The notes: a model not told the origin generated them from the letters alone. A stretch of DNA of 64,000 bases from Ricordea florida (GCA_949710005.1 OX453281.1:15369649-15433648), one strand, 5' to 3'; positions 1 through 12,548 are shown, numbered from the stretch's first letter. Numbers and translations are program-made.

Positions 1-3000
1 GTCTCTATGCAATATTATTGAAACCTTTCAATCAGAGAATACATACATATATATATAGCAAAGAGAAATACTACTCAGAAGTAAGTAATAACATTTGCTT
101 TATTCTCAAATGATGGCATTGATCACTGATAAAATTGCAGAACCAGTACTTTATAGTGACACTGGGTATATGTTATGTTGAAAATTCTAAACACAACTGC
201 TAGATCAAGAAAATTTACAATATTTTCACTATTGCAATGATATCAGATCACATCGTTATAAATGATTGCTATAACAACTGCAACTCTCTGTGTTGGGAAT
301 TTCTTCAAAATGGAAACGCTATCGTTTTATTATGACAAATATCAACTTACATTCTTTTGTAATCTGTTGGTCGTCTTCCGATTCCGTTTTTAGACTAATA
401 GAATTATTTTCCAGAGATATCTTCAATCGTTGAAGTCGTTCCTACTTGGTTTCCCTTCTAAGTCGTTTTGCTAAATTTAGTACACCAATATATTTCGTTA
501 TGTAATCGTTCACTCATGTCCTGTATTTCTATCAATAACACATTCAAATTCAAAACTAACTTGGTTATATTCCTGGTCCTTTTCCCTGCTGTTTCGTTTG
601 CCTTTTTCTGGAGCGAGCGGTTGTTATCTTTGCTGCGATTTCTGTTGTTATTCTCCCTGCTGTCGTTTCTCTATCCCTGCTTTGAGTCGTGCTTTCATTG
701 TGTTGATTTTCACGGTATTCGAACTTACTCGGCGACGATCTCGGGCTAATCTTTCTTGAATATCTCGGAGATCATCTTCCTGGGATGTACTTCCAGGACG
801 AGTGAAATCGGTTTCCACAAAATTTACATTACCTTCAAAAAGGCATCACCGAATTCTCAATGGCGGAAGTTCAGCAGTTCTCAAGTGCGTTACTATTGCC
901 AGGTAACCTGGCCTGCGCACGGACACCTTTAAAATATAGATATATATATATATACATATATAAAAACTCTCGGCTCGATTTACTCGGGCTTGCGAGCCAC
1001 GTGGTCTGACCGAAACCGACACGATTAGTAACCTCGCTACGCTCGGCCTTCGGCCTCGCTTCGCGAGGAACTAGAAATACGACTCCCGCAAAAACCTCGC
1101 GAAGCTAGTTTTTGAAGAAGTCACAATGCTTTCATATTTTATTCTTTATTTTTTTTTTATATTTTATATTTTATTTTTTATATCAGCGTAATCCCCATTA
1201 TTTTATTTCTTATGCTGTGTTTGGTACATAATTAGTGACACCTGGTGCAAATTACATGATCAGTATACCGCTCAACACAGTGCTTAAAAATTGACCTTCA
1301 TTTAGCTCTTTCACTGCCACTGAGATTGCACCAGAGGGAATAGAAGTAAAATTATTTATTATCTTGACAGGGAATACAGAGTCGATGAAGTATCACAATA
1401 ATATTCACTTAACACAAATTGAAAATGATTGTAAATCTTTTGCAGGTGAAATCTTGAAGAGTTGATATGAATGCTTGTGTTTACCACGGTGTAAAAACCT
1501 GTGTTTTTTTTCTTTAGTTTTATTTTCTTAGTCTCTACTGCTTTGTCTTCTTTGTTGTACATCACTTTTGAACACAATATGTTCTTACACAGAGGATGAG
1601 TTGAATGCTCTAATTATTTTTTGTTTATGCTTTTTGGTTATAATTGCATGAGATTCATTGTAAGAAGAATCTTCTGATTAGATATTTTATTGTCTACTGT
1701 AGTCATTATTTCATTCCCGGGTAACCACAATTGAGAGCATTATGAATAGTGCATGTTTTAATGTGTGTACTCTTTTCAGTTGCAATGGTACCCCCAGTGG
1801 TAGATAGAAAAATTCCTCTTCCCTCAAAAGAGATGCCATATCAACAGAAGTGTGAGATACAATGTCATTACATAAAAAAAAATTGGGGGTAAAACAATTG
1901 GATTCTACAAAAGCTTTGAATAAAGGTTTGGTAATAGTGAGTGCCGACTGTATAGTATGTGGTTGTGCTATTTTTAGGTCATATCATAAAAACAATACAT
2001 GTAAGAAAGAGTTATTGAAATCTTAATATGTTGAAAAAGATTGCTGCACTACGTACTCCTGTAATAAAATAATGTGAAATCAACATCAATCAGTCAAAAG
2101 TAAATACCACATGAAAGTTTAATTGTGCTGTTACAGAAACAGGCAAAATATCCATACCCAACCATAGAATAGTACATTATTTTGAATACATGAAAATTTC
2201 TATTATAAAAACTCCAGATGAAAGATTTAATATAAGGATGGTATTTCATCTAAAAAGTCATGCCAGCCAGAGGTATTGAACTGTAACCAATGACATATAG
2301 TAACGAGAAGAACTATCATTATATTATTATCATTATTATTATCATTACTATTATTATTACTGGTATTGATATTATTATTGTTATATTTTTTATGTTAAAC
2401 ATAATATATTTTTATGGGGTGGGATTCATGTCCTAATCTTGGTAAAGTTATTGTTACTCTACTACTAAAAGCAATACAAAAATTCTTCTTAATAGGCTTT
2501 CCATCAGAGGTGGTAGTAATCAAAACAGCTCCAAACAATACCATTTTCTTCTTAAAGGCTTAGAATCTAGTGCAGTCATTTGTCTAGAAAGTTTGTGTGG
2601 AAAATCATTATTGAAAGCATAGGGCATTTAGAAAACTTGAAACACTTGTTACTACATACAGCACACTTGCAATGAATATATGAGAAAGATCATAAACATT
2701 TTGGCATTACAAAATTTATTTTCTTCTTTATAAAGTTTTTCCAATGTAAAAGGCTAATTGCATGTTGTGGTTGTTATTTGACATTTGATTTGATTTAATT
2801 TATTTCATTTGCGCTTTACAGTGTCCCCAATTAGTACAGCAGTGCTAAATACAGTTGACACTCAAATAAAGTTCATTATTATTATTATGAAATATTGATA
2901 TTTTACATCATAAAAATAAAGTAAACGGCAGAAAGTAACAAAGTTAATATGTTATGTCTAACTTTGCAAATTAAGGCTTGAATTAACATTTCATTTGTGA

Positions 3001-3100
3001 AAAAAGGGCAGGGGTTCTAGATAGCAATATTATCAGGGGAGGGGGGTCATTGCACTCTAAGGTAAAACTGACCCATTGTGAAAAGGCTATGAAACTTGTT
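1..3100. repeat. Tandem segmental repeat, unit 1
   Basis: The first bases of the window (gtctctatgcaatattattg) recur at 3101 with one change, and the similarity continues for about a kilobase. The second half of this unit (about 2290-3100) is matched by about 4850-5960. The unit is therefore about 3.1 kb and repeated head to tail. It contains a GC-rich block at about 960-1110 and an ATT/ATC-rich microsatellite at about 2310-2390. No credible protein-coding gene is seen; the short ORFs reflect conserved repeat sequence. The left edge may extend beyond the window. Confidence 0.8.
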
Positions 3101-4062
3101 GTCTCTACGCAATATTATTGAAACCTTTCAATCAGAGAATACATACATATATATCTATAGCAAAGAGAAATACTACTCAGAATTCAGTAATCACATTTGC
3201 TTTATTTTAAAATGATCGCATTGATCACTGATAATATTGCAGAACCAGTACTTTATAGTGACACAGGGTATATATTCTGTTGAAAATGTTTAACATAACT
3301 GCTAGATCAAGAAAATTTACAATATTTTCACTGTTGCAATGATATCAGATCACATCGTTATAAATGATTGCTATAACAACTGCAACTCTCTGTGTTGGGA
3401 ATTACTTCAAACTGGAAACGCTATCGTTTTATTATGAAAAATACCTATTTACATTCTCTTGTAATCTGTTGGTCGTCTTCCGATTCCGTTTTTAGACTAA
3501 TAGAAATATTTTCCAGAGACATCTCCAATCGCTGAAGTCGTTCTTACTCGGTGTCCCTTCTAAGTCGTTTTGCTTAATGTAGTACACCAATATATTTCGT
3601 TATGTAATCGTTCACTCATGTCCTGTATTTCTATCAATAACATATTCAAATTCAAAACTAACTTGATTGAATTCCTGGTCCTTTTCCCTGCTGTTTCGTT
3701 TGCCTTTTTCTGGAGCGAGCAGTTGTTGTCTTGGCTGCGATTTCTGTTGTTATTCTCCCTGCTGTCGTTTCTCTATCCCTGCTTTGAGTCGTGCTTTCCT
3801 CGTGTTGATTTTCACGGTATTCGAACTTACTCGGCGACGATCTCGTGCTAATATTTCTTCAATATCTCGGAGATCACCTTGCTGGGATGTACTTCCAGGA
3901 CGAGTGAAATCGGTTTCCACAAAATTTACATTACTTTCAAAAAGGCATCACCGAATAATGGCGGAAATTCAGCAGTTCTCAAGTGCGTTACTATTGCCAG
4001 GTAACCTGGCCTGCGAACGGACACCTTTAAAATATAGATCTATATATATATACATATATAAA

Positions 4063-4275
4063 AACTCTCGGCTCGATTTACTTGGGCTTGCGAGCCACGT
4101 GGTCTGACCGGAACCGACACGATTAGTAACCTCGCTACGCTCGGCCTTCGGCCTCGCTTCGCGAGGAAAAACTCTCGGCTCGATTTACTCGGGCTTGCGA
4201 GCCACGTGGTCTGACCGGAAGCGACACGATTAGTAACCTCGCTACGCTCGGCCTTCAGCCTCGCTTCGCGAGGAA
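4063..4275. repeat. GC-rich palindrome-containing block, two tandem copies
   Basis: A block of about 106 bp starting aaaactctcggctcgattta and ending in the near-palindrome cctcgc...ggccttcggcc...gcgagg. It occurs here twice in tandem, once at about 960-1070 and twice at about 7009-7215. Its GC content is far above its AT-rich surroundings and it always follows an (AT)n stretch. Function unknown. Confidence 0.7.
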
Positions 4276-5140
4276 TAAATTTCGTTATGTAATCGTTCAC
4301 TCGTGTTCTGTATTTCTATCAATAACACATTCAAATTCCAAACTAACTTGGTTGAATTCCTGGTCCTTTTCCCTGCTGTTTCGTTTGCCTTTTTCTAGAG
4401 CGAGCAGTTTTTGTCTTTGCTGCGATGACGGATGTCTGTCGTTATTCTCCCCGCTGTCGTTTCTCTATCCTTACTTTGAGTCGTGCTTTCCTTGTGTTGA
4501 TTTTCACGGTATTCGACCTTACTCGGCGACGATCTCGAGCTAATCTTTCTTGAATATCTCGGAGATCATCTTGCTGGGATGTACTTCCAGGACGAGTGAA
4601 ATCGGTTTCCACAAAATTTACGTTTCTTTCAAAAAGGCATCACGGAATTCGAAATGGCGGTTCAGCAGTTCTCAAGTGCGCTACTATTGCCAGGTAACCT
4701 GGCCTGCGAACGGACACCTTTGAAATATAGATATATATATATATATATACTAGAAATACGACTCCCGCAAAACCTCGCGAAGCTAGTTTTTAAAGGACTC
4801 CTAATGGTTTTTTGTATGAGGTATAAAACCCCAATTTATGTATTTACTTATTATTATATTATTTTTACTTTTTGTACTTTCTCATTTTTTGCAATTATCA
4901 TGATTATTATTATTGTATTATTATCATTATCATTTTAAATATTATTACTGGTATTGATATCATTATTAGTATTGTTATTTTTTATGTTTAACGTAATATA
5001 CTGTTATGGGGTTGGGGTGTATGTCCTAATCTGGGAAAAGGTATTGTTCCTCTACTACTACTACTGGTGTTTGTATTATAGGAATTAAAAATCACTCAAC
5101 TCTGAACAATACCATTTCTTCTTTTAAGCTTAGAATCTAG

Positions 5141-5553
5141 TTATGGTTGCCACAGCCATAAGATCTTTAAATTTCCTGACTTTTCCCTGACAAATGTAAA
5201 ATTTCCCTTACCAACTAAATTAGGAAAGTCACAAATTAGTCCTGGTAATGACCTCCAACCTCCTCTCACAACCAACCTCTCTTGTACATGGATTAATAGT
5301 TTCTTAAGATAACCAATTCATGGAAAAAGGATTGATTTTCTTGGAAACCCAAAATCAGCTTGTCATTTAATTCTACCAATCCAACACATTTCATGTCACA
5401 TTCTTCACCACACCAAACCATCGCTGAATTGGCAAGAAATAAATTAGTAGTATTAAATTTCACTTTTCCCTGACTTGATTTGAAATTCCCTTACTTTTCA
5501 CTGACTTTGAAGAATTTTTTTCCCTTACCATTTCCTGACCTGTGGCAATCATG
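5141..5553. mobile_element. 413-bp MITE-like insertion with empty site in unit 1
   Basis: Unit 1 reads agaatctagtgcagtcat uninterrupted at about 2570-2585. In unit 2 the same sequence is split after CTAG, with 413 bp inserted and a second CTAG (5554-5557) on the far side, so the 4-bp duplication flanks the insert. The ends are imperfectly inverted (atggttgccacag at the left; rc of the right end is atgattgccacaggt). No coding capacity. The superfamily is not determined. Confidence 0.72.
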
Positions 5554-5962
5554 CTAGTGCAGTCATTTGTCCATACAGTTAGTGTGGAAAATCATGATTG
5601 AAAGCATAGGGCATTTAGGAAACTTCAAAGACTTGTTATTACATACAGCACCCTTGCAATGATTATATAAGAAAAATCGCTAAAAATTTTAGCATTTCAA
5701 ACTTTAGTTTTTCCCTTGTAGAGTTTTTCCAATGTAAAAGGTCAACTGTATATTGTGGTTGTTATTGAATATTTGTGTTTGACATCATAAAAACGAATTA
5801 AACAGCATTAAGGAAAAAGGTTAAGATGCTGTCTAATTTTGCAAAGTAGGGCTTAAATTAACTTTTCTTTTGTGGGAAAAGGATGGGTGCTAAGAGAGTA
5901 ATTCCCAGGAATACATGGAACTCAAAGGTAAAAACCCGTTTTGAAATGGCTATGGAACTTGT

Positions 5963-7220
5963 CTGTCCCAACGAAACTTTTTAATTACGTAATACATATA
6001 TGTAGCAAAGAAATATAGCAAAGAGAAATACTACTCAGAAGTCAGTAACAACATCTCCTTTATTTACAAATAATTGCATTGATCACTGATAATATTGCAG
6101 AACCAGTAACTTATTGTTTGGTATCTTTCCTGTTGAAAATGCTGAACATAACTTACTACATCAAACAAATCTACAATATATTTTCACTGTTGATATGATA
6201 TCAGATCACATAATTATAAATAATTGCTATCACAACTGCAATCTCTGTATTGCGAATTTCTTTCAAATGGAAGGCAATCGTTTCACTACGAAAAATACCT
6301 ACTTGCATTCTCATTGCAGTATTAATACTACGTGACTGTCATCTTTCATTTCTTTGCGGTTGGTTTCTGTTTCCCCTTTCCTGGCACTTTTTTCACGACG
6401 ATATGGTAATCTGTTTTGTCGTTCGTCTTCTGATTCTGTCTGCATGCTGGAAGTCGTTCCTACTCGGTTTCCGTTCTAAGTCATTTTGCTTAATTTTGTT
6501 CGCCAGTGTCGTTATGTAATCGCTTGCTCATGTCCTGGATACCTAAAACGAGTCTTTGTCTCTATCGATAACAAATTCAATTTCCAATCTGACTTGATGG
6601 TAACTTGATGGTAACTTGATGGTATTCCTGGTCCTTTTCTTTGCTGATTCCTTTGCTTTTTTTGAGCGAGCAGTTGTTGTCTTAGCTGCGATGTCTCTTG
6701 TTATCGTCCCAACCGTCGTTTCTCAATCTCTGCTTTGAGTCGCCGCTTCCCGTGTGCCGATTTTTTGCGGCATTCAAACTTACTCGACGACGATCTCTCA
6801 CCATTCTTTCTTGTATATGTCGGAGATCTTCTTGCTGGGATGTACTTCCAAGACGAGTGAAATCGGTTTCCACAAAATTCGCATTATTTTCAAAACATCA
6901 TTCAAGGAATTCGTAATGACGGAATTTCACATGGAGTAATGTGGCCAGGTAACCTGGCCTGCGAACGGACACCTTTAAAATATATATATATATATATATA
7001 CATATATATAAACTCTCGGCTCGATTTACTCGGGCTTGCGAGCCACGTGGTCTGACCGAAAGCGACACGATTAGTAACCTCGCTACGCTCGGCCTTCGGC
7101 CTCGCTTCGCGAGGAATAAATATATATACATATATAAAAACTCTCGGCTCGATTTACTCGGGCTTGCGAGCCACGTGGTCTGACCGAAAGCGACACGATT
7201 AGTAACCTCGCTTCGCGAAG
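5963..7220. repeat. Tandem segmental repeat, partial unit 3
   Basis: Third, more diverged copy of the same unit, beginning with a match to the starts of units 1 and 2 and ending in two tandem copies of the GC-rich block (about 7009-7215). It stops abruptly at 7220, where a Polinton fragment begins. Confidence 0.72.
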
Positions 7221-7757
7221 AATAAAGCAACCAAGCATCAAAATACCGTTTCCTTGGCTAAAGCTAAAATAAATACAATAGAGGAGTTAGTATCTAAGGC
7301 GCTTCGTGATAATAAGATATCTGACGAGGAGTTCTCCTTGATAATCGAAGAAGTTAAGAAATTTGAAAAGCTGAAGGCTGAGTTACGACTCAAGTATCGA
7401 AAAAGTCCGCTGAAAAGGTACGATTCCACGGCTCTGAAACAGAAGGTACGAGAAGAAATTCTCAAAGAGTTAAAAGGAGGATCATAACCATAACATTTGA
7501 GAAGGTAAATTACTAACTTAAACTTAACAATTCTTCTATCTAAATTCAGGATAGAAGATGGAATTGCTTAAAGATTTCAGAATGAAGTATCCAAAATCTG
7601 AACTAAGTCAATTTATGGGATTGGTTGAAGATTTTAAGAATAGGTATCCAAAAGCTGATCCAAATCAATTTACATATGTGACTGATATTTATGGTGGATA
7701 TATGAAATGGAAAAGGAACGGCTCAACAATCATGTCTTATGATGACCCTACTGGAAA
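7221..7757 (+). pseudogene. Polinton fragment (copy of 38.8-39.3 kb)
   Basis: This stretch matches the reverse complement of about 38805-39337 in the large Polinton with only about three differences that I can find by eye, intergenic sequence included. It carries the C-terminal 77 codons of the two-helix/coiled-coil protein (7254-7487) and the first 60-odd codons of the next gene (from 7558). Both reading frames are cut by the fragment ends. At 7757 it is joined directly to Gypsy gag sequence. This is a dispersed fragment, not a functional locus. Confidence 0.88.
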
Positions 7758-7766
7758 GAAAGATAA

Positions 7767-8325
7767 ATGATGTTTATCACCAAGCCGTTCGTACGTTGAA
7801 TGCCTATTTTCAAGTACAGGAAAATGCTGCCTACGAACGACATGTTCTTCCCCAGCTACGCCAAGAACCGGGAGAAGATGTCGACTCATTCGTGCTTTGA
7901 CTTCGCAAACAAGCAAGAGATTGTGGTTATGAGCCTGCGGAACTTGAATTCGCCATGAGAGATCAGTTGTTGGAGAAAGTTTCTTCTCCGGAATCACGAA
8001 CAAAGCTGTTTGAGGAGCCAAATATACAGCTTGCATCAGCGGTAGATAAGGCGCGAGCATGGGAAACGGCACGACGTCAAGTGAGCACTATTACCGAAGG
8101 AGAGGGAGGACATAGTAACGTGAACATGGTGAAAGACCGTAAAAGCAAGAAGTCATCAAGTAGTTTTGGAACCCACAAGTGTTATGCATGCGGTAAATTG
8201 GGACATTTTGCTCGTGACAAGGTATGTCCAGCTCGGGGTAAGACGTGTGCAAAGTGTGGTGATAAAGGGCAATGGGCAGCTTGTTGTAAGGATGACGCTG
8301 TGAGCAAAAAGGGTGGTAGCTAGAG
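7767..8325 (+). pseudogene. gag: Gypsy gag fragment with zinc knuckles
   Basis: The open frame from 7955 ends in two CCHC-type zinc knuckles: CYACGKLGHFARDKVC, then a second in which the expected His region reads CGDKGQWAACC, so that knuckle is altered. The N-terminal part of gag is absent because the copy is fused to the Polinton fragment. The inverted second copy at 33.1-34.0 kb retains the missing N-terminus and the LTR. Gag would package element RNA in cytoplasmic particles; this copy is broken. Confidence 0.8.
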
Positions 8326-8419
8326 AGAGTGGTAGAGGGAGAGATAGGATAGTACGTGGAGGCAAACGGGGACGTTCCAGTGATGTTAAATGCCATTTTA
8401 AATTGGGGAGCAGACAAGT

Positions 8420-8911
8420 TAATCAAGTAGACTGTGACAGTGGAGACGAGCCTTTCGCATTTCCTATCAAATTCAATGGAGAGAGAGCCTGTGAGGATAA
8501 TGTAGCGATAGTGAAGATCCGTAATACTACCACAAGTATGCTTGTTGACTTGGGTGCCCAGTCTACCGTACCTGGTGAGAGGCAGTTTAACAACCTTGTG
8601 AGGGCCTTGTGCAACCCGAAGAAAGGAATTTGCGAGTGTATGGGAATGGGTATTTACCGGTTGTGGGTAAATTTGAGGCGAGTATTGAGTGTTATGGAAG
8701 GAAAACTATGGCGACTATCCTTGTGACACAAGGAGAAGGACGGTGTTTACTTGGCAGTCCCGCAGCTAAGCGACTACAAGTGTTGCAAGTTGGGCCAGAA
8801 ATGGGGGATGTGGTAAAAGTTTACTATGTGGGCAGTGACATTGATGGTATAGTAGATCGTTTCCCAAAAGGTGTTTTCTGGAGTTGGCAAATTGTCAGGC
8901 TTCCAACTTAA
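8420..8911 (+). pseudogene. Gypsy aspartic protease region
   Basis: Frames starting at 8313 and 8609 together cover the retroviral-type aspartic protease. The catalytic motif, normally D-S/T-G, reads VDLGAQS (about 8546-8566), so the active site is altered as well as the frame being shifted around 8610-8640. It sits between the gag zinc knuckles and RT as expected for Gypsy. Confidence 0.65.
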
Positions 8912-9749
8912 GCTACACATTGATACAGAGGTAAGACCAGTAGCACAGAAACCAAGGAGAATTCCGTACCCCTTGAAAGAGAAAGTCACGAGGAAAATCA
9001 ATGAGCTTCTTGATCTCGACGTCATTGAAAACGTGTCAGATGCAACAACATGGGTCAGTCCTGCAGTATTTGCCCCTAAGCCAAATAAAGATGATGTTCG
9101 TATTTGTGTGGATATGAGGTGTGCTAACCAAGCCATACGAAGAGAATAGATACCAATTCCAACTGTGGACGAGGTACTAGAGGAACTGAATGGGAGCACA
9201 GTTTTCTACAAACTTGACATGAACACGGGCTTCCATCAAATTGAGCTGGAAGAAGGTTCCAGGGATATCACAACATTTTCAGCTGGTGACTCACTGTTTC
9301 GTTACAAGAGGTTACGCTTTGGTGTAAACAGCACCCCTGAGCAGTACCAGAACATTGTCAGACAAACAATTGCTGGATGCCCAGGAGCCCTCAATATTGC
9401 TGACGACATTGTGGTGCATGGCAAGACAACTGAATATCATGGCAGAAACCTTGCTACTTTGCTAAATCGTTTGCAAGAGAGAAACCTTACCCTCAACAAG
9501 GATAAATGCAAGATCAGAATGAATCAGATCGTATTCATGGTACTTCTTCTTAACAAACATGGGGTTGGACCAACAGAGGAGAAGGTCAGAGCAATTCAAG
9601 AAACAGAGGCTCCAACCAATGTTGCAGAACTCCGAAGCCTTCAGGGGCTGGTCAGTTTCAGCGTACGATTCCTGCCAGATTTCGCAACGACTGTGGAACC
9701 AGTTAGGAGGTTGACACGGCAGGGTACCAAGTGGCATTGGGGCAACTAG
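8871..9749 (+). pseudogene. pol: Gypsy reverse transcriptase, one in-frame stop
   Basis: RT fingers and palm are recognisable: the N-terminal segment with DVIENVSDATTWVSP and RICVDMR, then FYKLDMNTGFHQIELEEG (first catalytic Asp) and the catalytic pair in NIADDIVVHG. The two open segments, 8871-9149 and 9165-9749, are in the same frame and separated only by a TAG at 9147-9149. A second TAG at 9747-9749 separates RT from RNase H in the same frame. It copied element RNA to DNA in its active ancestors. Confidence 0.88.
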
Positions 9750-10139
9750 GAAAATGAAGCATTTGAGACTCCAAAGAACCAGTTGGCTGAGGCATCAATG
9801 ATGGCCTTTTATGACAAAGACGCACCAACTGAGGTGGTTACTGACGCCAGTCCGGTTGGTCTCGTGGCTATACTTGTGCAAGAAAAGCAAGGAGTGAAGA
9901 GAGCAGTTGCATTTTCAAGCCGAAGCCTCAGTGATGTCGAGCGTCAATACAGCCAGACGGAAAAGCAGGCGCTGGCGGTTGTCTGGGCCTGTGAGAGATT
10001 TCATCTCTACTTATTCGGGTTAAAATCGTTTCAACTTGTCACGGATTGTAAAGCTCTGGAAAACATCTATGGCCCTAGGTCTAAACAATCGGCCAGAGTT
10101 GAGAGATGGGTTCTGTACACCATGCGTCATGTACCTTGA
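9750..10139 (+). pseudogene. Gypsy RNase H domain
   Basis: In frame with RT after the 9747 stop. It has the RNase H hallmarks TDASPVGL (first catalytic Asp) and SQTEKQALAVVWACERFHLYL (catalytic Glu region). It closes with TGA at 10137-10139 where homologues continue toward integrase; coding-like sequence (NVADCLSRL) follows that stop in the same frame. Confidence 0.82.
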
Positions 10140-10402
10140 AGCCAGAACGTAGCTGATTGCCTAAGTCGTCTGACGAAGATACCAGCATCACCCCGTGATG
10201 GTGTAACCGAAGAGTATGTTAGAATGGTAGCAGTCAACGCAACACCTTGTGCGATGACCACGCGAGAGATAGAGAGAGCTTCTGCTGAAGATGAGGAATC
10301 GACTGAGGTACGTCGTTGTTGGAAGACGGGGAACTGGTCTGCTGCTCCTAGTCCATAGAGGTTGTTACGTGATGAAATTACTGTGGTTGGAAGATTAGAG
10401 GT

Positions 10403-10770
10403 GTGCGTGTTGTTGTCACCATGAGTTTGCGTGAGAGAGTCCTTAAATTAGCTCACGAAGTACACCAAGGGATCGTGAAAACGAAAGATCGTCTCCGAAG
10501 CAAAGTATGGTGGCCGAATATAAACAGTATGGTGGAGAGACACTGCAAGAAATGCCTTGGGTGTCAAGCTGTGACTCCTGTTGCCACCATGCCTCCTGTG
10601 AAGACAACGACCATGTCGCCGTAAACCTGATGGGTCCACTTCCAACTGGGGAGAGTCTTCTTGAGACTGTAGACTATTACAGCAGATGGATAGAGGTGGA
10701 TGTAGTGAGAAACACAAGTAGTATGTTCTGGAAGGATAGATCAATGTATTCAAATCATTTGCAGGTATAT
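10403..10770 (+). pseudogene. Gypsy integrase, truncated
   Basis: The HHCC zinc-binding domain is seen as H-x3-H (HEVHQG) and C-x2-C (CKKCLGC) in the frame 10403-10624. A second frame (about 10612-10760) holds the start of the catalytic core (MGPLPTGESLLETVDYYSRW). A frameshift separates them and the core is lost after about 10770, where the sequence becomes G-rich and unrelated. Confidence 0.78.
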
Positions 10771-12339
10771 TTGAGAGAGGAGGGAGGGATATGGGGTGAG
10801 GGGGTGTGTGTGTGTGGGCAGTGGGAGTAGTGATGGTGAGGTTGACGCCATGTTGAATAGTGAATGAGGTTAGTAATAGTGTTGAATATTTAATGCGTTT
10901 TGAAAAGAGAAGTGTGTTGTATCGTACTGTTACGTGTCCGCCCAACAATCTGGGTGGTATCGCAAATATATAGCTATCCAGAACAATGGAAAGAGCACTG
11001 GTCCAAAGAGAGAATGATGACATCACGATCCACCAATAAGAGAACGATGATATCATCATCGACCAATGAGAAGTCACTGACGTTATGAATGTAAGAAAAC
11101 ATTAGTTCTTTTGCGAACCAGACAAACAGGTTTCTTGAAGATCGGATGCAGGTTTGTATATATATATAAACACAAAGAAAACTGATTTATAGACAGGTAT
11201 GGGAATTCGTAAGCCAGATCGGTTTGTTCCCAGGTCGCAAACATTAACTTCAGTAGTTTCTAGACCGGATTCTAAGTCAAACAACGGACGTGAAAAATGG
11301 GAGACGATACTAACTGGTATAACCGGATGGATAACACCAACAACTCTTCGCAATGGATCTAGAAGTGCTCTGTTTCCAATAAGATCTTAACTTTGGAAGA
11401 TACGGCTGCAATAATTCAAAACGAAGTCTGGGATTCCGTTTGCAGTACAACGCCGTGTTGTTGAAATTACCTGTAAGGAGGATGGTATGACAGCAAAGGA
11501 CTAGTTGAAGTACTCAATGAGAAGACAAACATGTGTTGTAAAAATATGTCTTTAATATTGAGAACAAAGAACATCTTTACTTGATATAATTAAAAATTGC
11601 CTATAAACAATGAAAAAAAATTATAAAACTTCTGTTCTAACAAGAAAATTACTCTACAAGACTCAATGTTTTTTTTTCCTATAAAACGTTACCAAAATAA
11701 AATCTCTCATGAAACGTAGTTAGTTTAAGTATCTATGAAAATTCTTAGGACAGAAAAAGTACTTGATTAAAACGTCCGATTTTTTTTAAATTTTGTAGTA
11801 TTTGAAAAAAAAAAAGTAAACTTATGTTTATTAATAGATTTGTTTTTTCTGTAACAAAACCAACAGAAGTCCCCATTCCCAACACAATTACATTCTACTA
11901 TATCTTTGTACATTCTTCCCACTTGATATCTTTGAATATCCGTCCGTAGCTTATCTTTATAAATACATGGAATGCATGTGGCCAAGTGGCTTCTTTGTGG
12001 GTGGTGTCTTGGACCTCTCTGTAATAGAGATGAACCACACTTTAATATTAGAAAACACAAAATAGCGCTAGACAGCAAATATGAGTTATGACATTGCCCT
12101 CTACAAATTTTTTTTCGGGTTTCCAACAACATAAAATAGCGCGAGACAACAATTTTGAGTGATAACATTTCAGGTTTCCAACCGCTCAATGTTGTAAGAC
12201 TCTAATACCGGAGGTTCTGACTTAGTTGTTATAACGAAACATACTTTGTTCAATTGAAGTACTCCTTAAACAGTGTATGCATCACTTAATAAGTTCGATT
12301 TGACCCTGAAGATCATCATATAAAATATGATATACTTAC
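10771..12339. other. No gene recognised
   Basis: Low-complexity and unique sequence. ORFs at 11199 and 11767 (minus) have no recognised domain. A stretch at about 11000-11090 repeats an accnaatnagag-type motif (ccaccaataagag, cgaccaatgagaag). I see no exon that I can support apart from possible splice partners of the RING exon upstream. Confidence 0.4.
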
Positions 12340-12548
12340 TTCTCTTTTCAGTAGCTTCATAAATTCGTCTACTTCTTTGAATTCTGTCTCTGTGTAGTTA
12401 TATTCCATCCTACACAGAGGACATTGCCATGCACTGGGGATCAGTGTCCTCTGCCACCTCCTTTTACATTTCTCATGAATGGGTTGATTACAGCATTCAG
12501 ATTTTGAAACATTAAATTCTTCGTGGCAGATACCACAAGTTAACAGGA
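12340..12548 (-). CDS. Candidate exon encoding a RING-type zinc finger
   Basis: On the minus strand an open frame is bounded by a candidate acceptor (…TTTGACAAG) and a strong donor (AGAGAA|GTAAGT). It encodes CGICHEEF, then CCNQPIHEKC, then WQCPLCRMEY: a Cys/His ligand series typical of RING fingers, which usually act in ubiquitin ligases. A charged helix follows (about 20 residues). A short candidate first exon (12993-13028, ATG then GTAAGT) lies upstream, but its phase does not fit this exon directly, so a missing exon or another gene model is possible. Too short for ORF callers; no start codon of its own. Confidence 0.5.

Larger units (their letters stand above)
3101..5962. repeat. Tandem segmental repeat, unit 2
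   Basis: Second copy of the roughly 3-kb unit. It differs from unit 1 by an internal re-duplication of about 500 bp (4277-4790 repeats 3592-4050) and by a 413-bp insertion at 5141-5553. The GC-rich block is present here as two tandem copies (about 4062-4275). No gene recognised. Confidence 0.78.
7764..10770 (+). mobile_element. 5'- and 3'-truncated Gypsy (Ty3-like) LTR retrotransposon
   Basis: In order on the plus strand: gag with zinc knuckles, aspartic protease, reverse transcriptase, RNase H, integrase zinc domain and the start of the integrase core. The 5' LTR and the first part of gag are missing (sequence starts at gatgatgtttatcacc). The 3' end stops inside the integrase core at about 10770, with no LTR found. 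Frames are broken repeatedly, including in-frame stops at 9147, 9747 and 10137. The RT and integrase style resembles Mag-like Gypsy elements. Inactive relic. Confidence 0.88.

Noticed and set aside
468..4938. Repeated ORFs of 60-146 aa in the left tandem repeats
   Set aside because: They recur with the repeat, change frame between units and have no recognised domain; their similarity is explained by DNA repetition.
7009..7220. CRISPR-like or regulatory array from the GC-rich tandem blocks
   Set aside because: Only two adjacent copies, no unique spacers, and a eukaryotic context; a simple tandem duplication.
10448..11077. 209-aa minus-strand ORF
   Set aside because: Antisense shadow of the Gypsy integrase and the adjacent GT-rich stretch; low complexity.
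11767..12189. 140-aa minus-strand ORF as a zinc-binding gene
   Set aside because: A few Cys residues are present, but there is no ordered motif and the frame depends on AT-rich runs; not supported.
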